Positions 7,572-12,456 of a stretch of 12,456 nt of DNA are shown here, in pieces. The notes beneath the pieces were generated by a model, which made no database searches, was not told where the DNA came from, and saw nothing but the letters and a program-made list of their open reading frames with translations. The position numbers and the translations under genes were made by a program. Source of the DNA: Hamiltosporidium magnivora (taxonomy: Eukaryota; Microsporidia; Dubosqiidae); NCBI GenBank assembly GCA_004325065.1, contig PITI01000437.1:1-12456 (forward strand). Reading direction: 5' to 3'. Within the stretch, counting starts at the first letter, position 1; each line of letters opens with the position of its first letter.

Positions 7572-7617
7572 GGATATAAGAATATAAGGGATAAGGAATA
7601 AAATTATGTAAAGATAT

Positions 7618-7800
7618 GGGAAGTGTAGGATATAAGATAAATATAAGATAATATATAAGATAAATATAAGATAATATACATAGAATATATAAGATAATAT
7701 ATAAGATAATATAGTGGATATAAGGATATAAGATAATTATAAGATAAATATAAGATAATATATAAGATAATATATAAGAGGTTATAAAGAATATAAAGAA
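7618..7800. repeat. ATATAAGATAA low-complexity repeat field
   Basis: Irregular repeats of ATATAAGATAA, AGATAATATA and GGATATAAG follow the 24-bp array with no strict period. The only C on the + strand is at 7679. The short open frame on the minus strand here is a by-product of the repeat. Confidence 0.75.
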
Positions 7801-8202
7801 TATTAGAATACAAAAAAATTATAAAAAAATGATAAAAAACTTAAATTTTATTTTAAAAAAAATGTAAAAATATTTTACTTTTAAAGATATAAATGTTATA
7901 AGAAGATTAGGAATAGAAATTTTAACAAATATTATTGGTTTTAAGAAATTGAAAAAGTATATATTTCTATATTTTTAAAATACTGTATTATATATATTGG
8001 TAGTTTCTTTTCTTATTAGTGTTGATATGATTAATGATATGATAGGATTAAGTATGAGTGGGAAGAGAATTTAGAGAGAGGAGTTATTATGGTTCTTTTA
8101 TAGATGTAGGAATAATAGGAGAATATATATTTATAATAAAATATTTGTTTAAAAAATAATAGTTTGTTTAGAATATAATAGTTAGTTTATAATATATATG
8201 TA

Positions 8203-8354
8203 TTTCTTATATAAATATAAGTACTTCTATAGTAACTTTATAGTATTTTTACAGTATTTTTATAGTATTTTTCATAAATATTTTTTTCTTATATAAATAT
8301 AAGTACTTATATAGTACTTCTATGGTAATTTTATAGTATTTTTCATAAATATTT
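8203..8354. repeat. Imperfect 70-80-bp tandem duplication
   Basis: The word TTTCTTATATAAATATAAGT and following bases occur at 8203-8226 and again at 8285-8308. Both copies end with TATAGTATTTTTCATAAATA, at 8261 and 8332. Internal GTACTTCTATAGTAA-like words also recur, with small indels between the copies. Confidence 0.85.
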
Positions 8355-8653
8355 AATTTGTTCTGTAATATACACTTTTTTATAAAAATTTGTTATAAAT
8401 GAGTTTCTATTTTGTAAACAAAAAAGGTTAATTATTATTAAAGTTAAAGGAGTTAAAAAAACATTATTAGAAAGTATCTGCTTGGTAAATATGGGTATGT
8501 GAAATTATTGATGTCGAAATATGTGTTTAGATGGAATTATACTAGATCAAATTCGGGCTGTTCTATGGGAATTGGTATGGAGAAGAGAAGGTATATGAAA
8601 TATAACTCCTTTCTTTACAAATTTGGTTTTTTATTTATTTATATTTGAAAAAA

Positions 8654-8840
8654 CGATTTAAGTTGTAGGTGATTATTATACAAAAGTAGGGAAATCTGGT
8701 TTTTCTTTCTGGGTTTAGGAGAACTAAAGCAAGGAAGATACGAAAATTACATATATTATCTAAAGCTAGAAAACTTTACTCTTGAGTTATGTATGTTGGT
8801 TTGGAATTAGAGTGTCTAAATATACCGATTTAAGTTGTAG
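8654..8840. repeat. 15-bp direct repeat pair CGATTTAAGTTGTAG
   Basis: The same 15 bases occur at 8654-8668 and 8826-8840, 172 bp apart, inside the higher-complexity part of the intergenic region. The flanks are not alike. They may be remnants of an older duplication or element; no function is claimed. Confidence 0.6.
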
Positions 8841-9850
8841 AGATATATCTTAACTGGAAGTTTATGAGATGAGGAACTAGAGTAAATGGGTGTGCAGCTT
8901 GTCTTGAGGAAAATAAAAGTAGAATTGACCGGAGAACTGGCACTGGCAAGATATTAAGGCACCATGTTTCATTATCGATTATTAAATGAGTTACATAAAC
9001 CTTTTATATGAAAATATTTGTGCTGTATGTATCGTAAGGAAGTACGATAATGTGTTTTTAGACATTTATCTGTGCCAAACAAGAACTGCGCTAATATCAT
9101 AAAAAAATCGTTATAAATTAGTTTGTTTTAAACATTTAATTTTTTGAATTAAATATAGAAAAATACGAATATTTCATGTATAAAAAACAAAAAAAACCGT
9201 TTTTTAAAACTTTTTTTGATCAATGATTCATCCGTTACATATTTGCCCTTAAAAATTAGTTTTATTTTTGGAAGTAATCTTATTCTTGATTATTTTAAAT
9301 TCAATACGAAAAATAACTCTTTGATTTAAAGTAGCAAAACACAAACTGTTCAAAAATATTTTATTAAACTTAGAAATCAGTACTTTGATTAAAAGATTTT
9401 TTAACCATATTTTCACAGATAAACACTGTATATAACTTTAAGAAATACGGGTGGAATAGCGAGCAAACCTTTCATGTATATGCAAAACAGAGATTTATAT
9501 AGTGAATTATGTAATCCAATCAAATATTCAAGTTGCCTCTATTATAAAAATATGGAAGTAAATAAATTATTAAAAAAATGTATTCACGGATGTTTCTGTG
9601 GTATGAGAGTACTATAATTAGAAAGTCTATTATTTATTCTGAATCTAACGATTCCATATTTACCAAATGAGTTGTTAAATTTCGGGATAAAAACACACTG
9701 CAAAATGTTATTTTACTAAAAAAGAAAAAGTAATATAACGAGGCTGATCCATTATTTTGTGCTTGTTTTATTAATTTAAGAAGCTGAGAAAATTTTTAAA
9801 AATATATTTTGACAAAAAGAAATAATAATAAGTTTTCCCATTCAAAATTA

Positions 9851-10074
9851 AATATATATTAAAATATTATACACTATATTCTATGCAATTTATATTAAAC
9901 TATTATATAGTATATTCTATTCAATATATATTAAACTATTATACAGTATATTCTATTCAATATATATTAAAATATTATACACTATATTCTATTCAATATA
10001 TATTAAAATATTATACACTATATTCTATTCAATATATATTAAACTATTATACAGTATATTCTATTCAATATATA
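9851..10074. repeat. 36-bp tandem satellite, six copies
   Basis: Six full units start at 9859, 9895, 9931, 9967, 10003 and 10039, with a partial lead-in from 9851. Each contains TATTCTATTCAATATATA; the first has GCAATTTATA in that place. There are two main subtypes: TTAAAATATTATACACTA (copies 1, 4, 5) and TTAAACTATTATACAGTA (copies 3, 6, and 2 with one change). Because 36 is a multiple of three, one + frame stays open through the array and gives a repetitive YSIQYILNYY-type product. This is best read as an artefact. Confidence 0.95.
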
Positions 10075-10593
10075 GTTTGAAAAACAAATAATTGTACACG
10101 AAAAAAATATTAACCTTCTCTCGAGCATTTAAAGCTCATCTTATTTACTCTTATATTTATTCTGTGTTAAATTTAAAATAACTATTATACTATTAAATTA
10201 TTGGTAGACATACTTTAAAAATTTGATAAAAATGGTTAAGTTAAACAACCTATTTTTAAATAGAATAAACATTATTTGGGTTTTAAATAATAAAATATAT
10301 TACTGGTTTCAACAAAAACCAATTTAATGTTTTCAAACTTTTGATCGAAACAGAATCATTTTGGTAGCATAAAAATTCATTATGAATAATCTAAAGGAAT
10401 TAATCATTAGTTAATAGATTTAAACCAATAAAAATTAGAAAGAATTTTTTTAATAGCATATTTTATGGTTACATTGCAATTTAATATCTTTAATTTCAAA
10501 ACTTAAAATTTTCAGACACCAAGTTTCACATTTTTGAGCATCAAAACTTACGTTTTAAAAAAAACGTAAGACAGTTACTTTTCTGTAGATTTT
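10075..10593. other. AT-rich spacer upstream of the CxxC protein gene
   Basis: No gene or RNA was recognised. It is unique-looking AT-rich DNA with a perfect hairpin near its right end. No CCC-like motif was found directly upstream of the next start codon, unlike the two other genes. Confidence 0.6.
10547..10570. other. Perfect 24-nt inverted repeat upstream of the CxxC gene
   Basis: The arms CTTACGTTTT (10547-10556) and AAAACGTAAG (10561-10570) are exact reverse complements around an AAAA loop. The repeat ends 23 bp before the ATG at 10594. Perfect ten-base arms containing a CG are less likely by chance than A/T-only palindromes. It could be a protein-binding palindrome or a hairpin in the 5' leader; neither is shown. 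Confidence 0.75.
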
Positions 10594-11187
10594 ATGAAAG
10601 ACCTAACACAGGATTATTTAAAGATATTTCAGCACAATATTAAAAACAGAAAACAGAAAATAATAAAGATTTATGAAAATATTTTGCTCAACTTAAAAAT
10701 CCCAAGGAAAAAAATATGTTGTGAGTCTTGTTTAACGTATTTAAATATTAGTAATACAAATAAAGTAGAATTTCCTTTTACTATTTGTGTTCAATGTTTC
10801 AACGATTTGAATATCGAACCAAATTATTCGATTAGTTTGGCTTTTATATTTTATATAAAATATATGGAAATACATAGTATAAAATGTTTGAAATCAAAAC
10901 ATAAGATATTTCTTGAAATGTTGAAAAAAAAATATAAAAATTTAAAAAATAACGAATTGCAAATTATAAATAACATTAAAAAAATGATTAAAAAATATAT
11001 TTTAAAGATATATTTTTATCAAAAAATTGAAATTTATCTTGATGTTTTGTATGAACAATACCAATCTCTTTATGTAAAATACTTAAAGACACTAAAAGAT
11101 AGAGACTTCAATGAATGTATGACAATTAAAGATAGTTTATTACAAATAATTAACGAAATAGAATCTGTTAATTTAAAAAAAAATTGA
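10594..11187 (+). CDS. Unrecognised small Lys-rich protein with two CxxC pairs
   Basis: This 197-residue protein starts at an ATG and ends at TGA; I do not recognise it. It is strongly Lys/Ile/Asn-rich and looks mostly helical. Near the middle of the N-terminal half lie CCESC (Cys 42, 43, 46) and CVQC (Cys 65, 68), a CxxC-18-CxxC arrangement that could bind one zinc ion as a ribbon or treble-clef-like fold. The C-terminal segment (about 142-192: EIYLDVLYEQYQ then LKTLKDRDFNECMTIKD) vaguely resembles the helical SRA1/Sec31 C-terminal domain, where a short AL..RDY..A..IH motif occurs, but this is a weak impression. No signal peptide or membrane segment is clear. Its composition and stop-free length in such AT-rich DNA support a real gene. 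It is convergent with MTQ2, with 62 bp between the stops. Confidence 0.75.
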   Translation: MKDLTQDYLKIFQHNIKNRKQKIIKIYENILLNLKIPRKKICCESCLTYLNISNTNKVEFPFTICVQCFNDLNIEPNYSISLAFIFYIKYMEIHSIKCLKSKHKIFLEMLKKKYKNLKNNELQIINNIKKMIKKYILKIYFYQKIEIYLDVLYEQYQSLYVKYLKTLKDRDFNECMTIKDSLLQIINEIESVNLKKN

Positions 11188-11227
11188 AATATAAAAATTT
11201 CTTTATATAACTAATAGTTTGATTCTT

Positions 11228-11233
11228 TTTATT
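11228..11233 (-). terminator. AATAAA polyadenylation-type signal behind MTQ2
   Basis: The minus strand reads CAAATAAAAAG 17-22 bases after the MTQ2 stop. AATAAA is the usual eukaryotic poly(A) signal and microsporidian transcripts often end very close to the stop. In this AT-rich DNA the hexamer is also expected by chance, so support is modest. Confidence 0.35.
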
Positions 11234-11249
11234 TGATTTATAACCAATT

Positions 11250-11819
11250 TTAATGAATTTTAATACCTTTAATGACAAAATATGTTTCGTTGTAACATTT
11301 TTTTGAATAAATAATTTCACATTTATAATTTTTTTGTTCCAATTTCGAAATAATTTCAGACGGTTTATTAATTTTTATAACTAAAAGATAAATAGTATTG
11401 ATTTCAGATAATTGACTTATGAATTTATCAATTATTACTCTTCCTTTTAAACCACCGGCATAAGAAGCACGTATATCATAGTGGTTCATCTCATCTTCTT
11501 CGGTTTCTAGATATGGAGGATTGAAAATCAATATGGAAATATTTTTTTGAATTATATTTGTAAGTAGATTTGCTCGAATCAAATTAAAACTAGTTATATT
11601 TTCTTTTCTGGTTAGTGATTGCAGTGCAAATGTATTTATATCAGTTGATATAATAAAAGGATTTAATGTCTTTTTAATAAAATTGGAAATATAATTACTT
11701 CCACATCCAATTTCTATAAATATAGGATTTTTCTGTTTTCTTAAATAGATGATATCCTTTTCTAAAGCTTCTATGAGTGAAAAAGTATCTTCAGATGGTT
11801 CATATATTTTATTTTTCAT
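11250..11819 (-). CDS. MTQ2: eRF1 glutamine N5-methyltransferase catalytic subunit (Mtq2/HemK2)
   Basis: This S-adenosylmethionine-dependent enzyme methylates the glutamine of the GGQ motif in release factor eRF1, acting with the small zinc protein Trm112; the Encephalitozoon pair is structurally known. The protein has 189 residues (human and yeast homologues are about 214-221). The N-terminal YEPSEDTF (6-13) is the family signature. Next come SAM motif I FIEIGCGSNYIS (34-45), the acidic Asp60 at the end of the second strand (ISTDIN), the catalytic NPPY (100-103) and YAGGLKGR (120-127), typical of HemK2 proteins. The usual second Gly of GCGSG is Asn42. The frame stays open five codons further upstream, but only to a TTG, which is an unlikely start in a eukaryote. 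The ATG at 11817-11819 is chosen because it places YEPSEDT at the normal distance from the N-terminus. It is also the first ATG after the upstream CCCC motif. Confidence 0.93.
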   Translation of the reverse strand: MKNKIYEPSEDTFSLIEALEKDIIYLRKQKNPIFIEIGCGSNYISNFIKKTLNPFIISTDINTFALQSLTRKENITSFNLIRANLLTNIIQKNISILIFNPPYLETEEDEMNHYDIRASYAGGLKGRVIIDKFISQLSEINTIYLLVIKINKPSEIISKLEQKNYKCEIIYSKKCYNETYFVIKGIKIH

Positions 11820-11845
11820 TTCAAGGAATACCAATTGATATTTTT

Positions 11846-11849
11846 GGGG
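11846..11849 (-). promoter_or_regulatory. CCC-like motif upstream of MTQ2
   Basis: The minus strand reads CTTCCCCAAAAATATC, with the C run 27-30 bases before the chosen ATG and no other ATG in between. This resembles the CCC-like promoter signal of microsporidia, though it lies farther from the start than at the myosin gene. Confidence 0.35.
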
Positions 11850-12456
11850 AAGGATGTATATTTTAGGCCGAAATATATTTAAGAATAATCTGATAATAAA
11901 GAAAGGACAAATTTTTATATTAGCGATAATTGAAAAATTTTTTAAGCAATATATTTAGAATAATTTGTTTTATTGCTACTTTTGTGATTGAATGCATATA
12001 AAAATATATGTTTAACTAGATAAAATCTTCAACTTTGCCAAATTAAAAAATTCTTAAAGACATTATTTCTTTAAATTATGCTTGTGTATATGAAACCTAG
12101 AACGTGATTATATAGAGCGAGTTGTTAAGCACTATAGAATACTTCATTTAGGATATATAAAATGCTTTTCTCTAAAATAGATGCACTGAAATTCTTTCAC
12201 GGTATTTTATCGATATAACTGTTTGAATTCTCATCGAATATATCATGAAGTCGGTTTTTTTTGTTGAATTTCGAACCAAGCATTCTTCTTTATAATTTTA
12301 GAACCAGTTCAAAGCAAATCACACAGAAATCTACACAATAACTTTTTGAAATGATTATATAGGCTAGAGAAAATATTGCTCGTGTGTTTTTATTACTTTA
12401 TAAAATATTGAATATTTGTTCGCAAATTTCATTTACATTTTTATGGAATAAATCCC
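11850..12456. other. AT-rich right flank, no supported gene
   Basis: I see no full gene, tRNA or clear repeat. On the minus strand, about 12180-12330 can be read as a broken frame with a stretch like LGSKFNKKNRLHDIFDENS. It could be a relic, but no family is recognised. Confidence 0.55.

Larger units (their letters stand above)
7801..9850. other. Long AT-rich intergenic region, no supported gene
   Basis: Every frame on both strands is broken often, and no conserved protein motif, tRNA or rRNA could be recognised. Up to about 8480 the DNA is nearly pure A/T with poly-A and poly-T tracts and an 82-bp-spaced duplication. From about 8480 to 9060 complexity and GC rise and a few short open stretches appear, which could be an eroded gene or transposon. 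A small inverted repeat (TATCGTA, 6-base loop, TACGATA) lies at 9030-9049. From 9060 to 9850 it is AT-rich with nothing assignable. Confidence 0.6.

Noticed and set aside
9883..10080. 65-codon open frame of YSIQYILNYY repeats
   Set aside because: It is created by the 36-bp satellite, whose unit length is a multiple of three; no start context or conserved features.
10566..10588. Possible 23-bp microsporidian intron (GTAAG ... CTGTAG) just before the CxxC gene
   Set aside because: Ends and length fit known tiny microsporidian introns, but no upstream exon with an ATG joins in frame; the nearest ATG (10465) soon meets TAA. The 5' part is better explained as one arm of the palindrome.
11820..11834. 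Five extra N-terminal codons for MTQ2 starting at TTG
   Set aside because: Non-ATG initiation is unlikely in this eukaryote and YEPSEDT already sits at the normal distance from the ATG at 11819.
12260..12290. TTCGAAC-like T-loop suggesting a tRNA on the minus strand
   Set aside because: The flanking bases do not pair into a T stem and no acceptor or anticodon arms could be built.

Overview
The window looks like nuclear DNA of a microsporidian. It is very AT-rich, the genes have no obvious introns, and two genes have only about 60 bp between their stop codons. C-rich motifs lie just upstream of two start codons, as in known microsporidian promoters. The long myosin is loaded with Asn/Thr/Ser-rich tandem repeats, and there is a decayed Tc1/mariner-type transposase. 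The repeat style (units such as QQGVN and HPVN inside conserved proteins, long repeat-filled intergenic DNA) recalls Hamiltosporidium from memory; that genus-level guess is an inference and was not checked.

Layout. 1-451: relic of a DD34E transposase on the + strand, with four in-frame stops and two frame changes, cut by the window edge. 452-995: G-poor low-complexity spacer. 996-7313 (minus strand): a 2105-residue class II myosin heavy chain, the dominant gene. Its motor core is well conserved, but four surface loops carry in-frame minisatellite insertions. The tail contains a run of 20 heptads built from 21-bp repeats plus two Asn-rich breaks. 7314-10593: a 3.3-kb gene-free stretch that starts with short promoter-like motifs, an eight-copy 24-bp minisatellite and an AT/G repeat field. 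It continues through unassigned AT-rich DNA and a six-copy 36-bp satellite. 10594-11187 (+): an unrecognised small Lys-rich protein with two CxxC pairs. 11250-11819 (minus): the catalytic subunit of the eRF1 glutamine methyltransferase (Mtq2/HemK2), convergent with the preceding gene. 11820-12456: AT-rich flank with no supported gene.

The genes do not form a pathway. Myosin II is a cytoskeletal motor, Mtq2 acts in translation termination, and the small CxxC protein is unassigned. What links the window is repeat biology. The same short DNA words occur in the myosin promoter region, in its coiled-coil tail, in the loop insertions and beyond its stop codon, so one minisatellite vocabulary has spread through coding and noncoding DNA. 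I see no evidence for a new multi-gene system. The most unusual observations are the GGG/CCC core exchange inside the loop repeats and the relationship between the promoter minisatellite and the tail heptad repeat.
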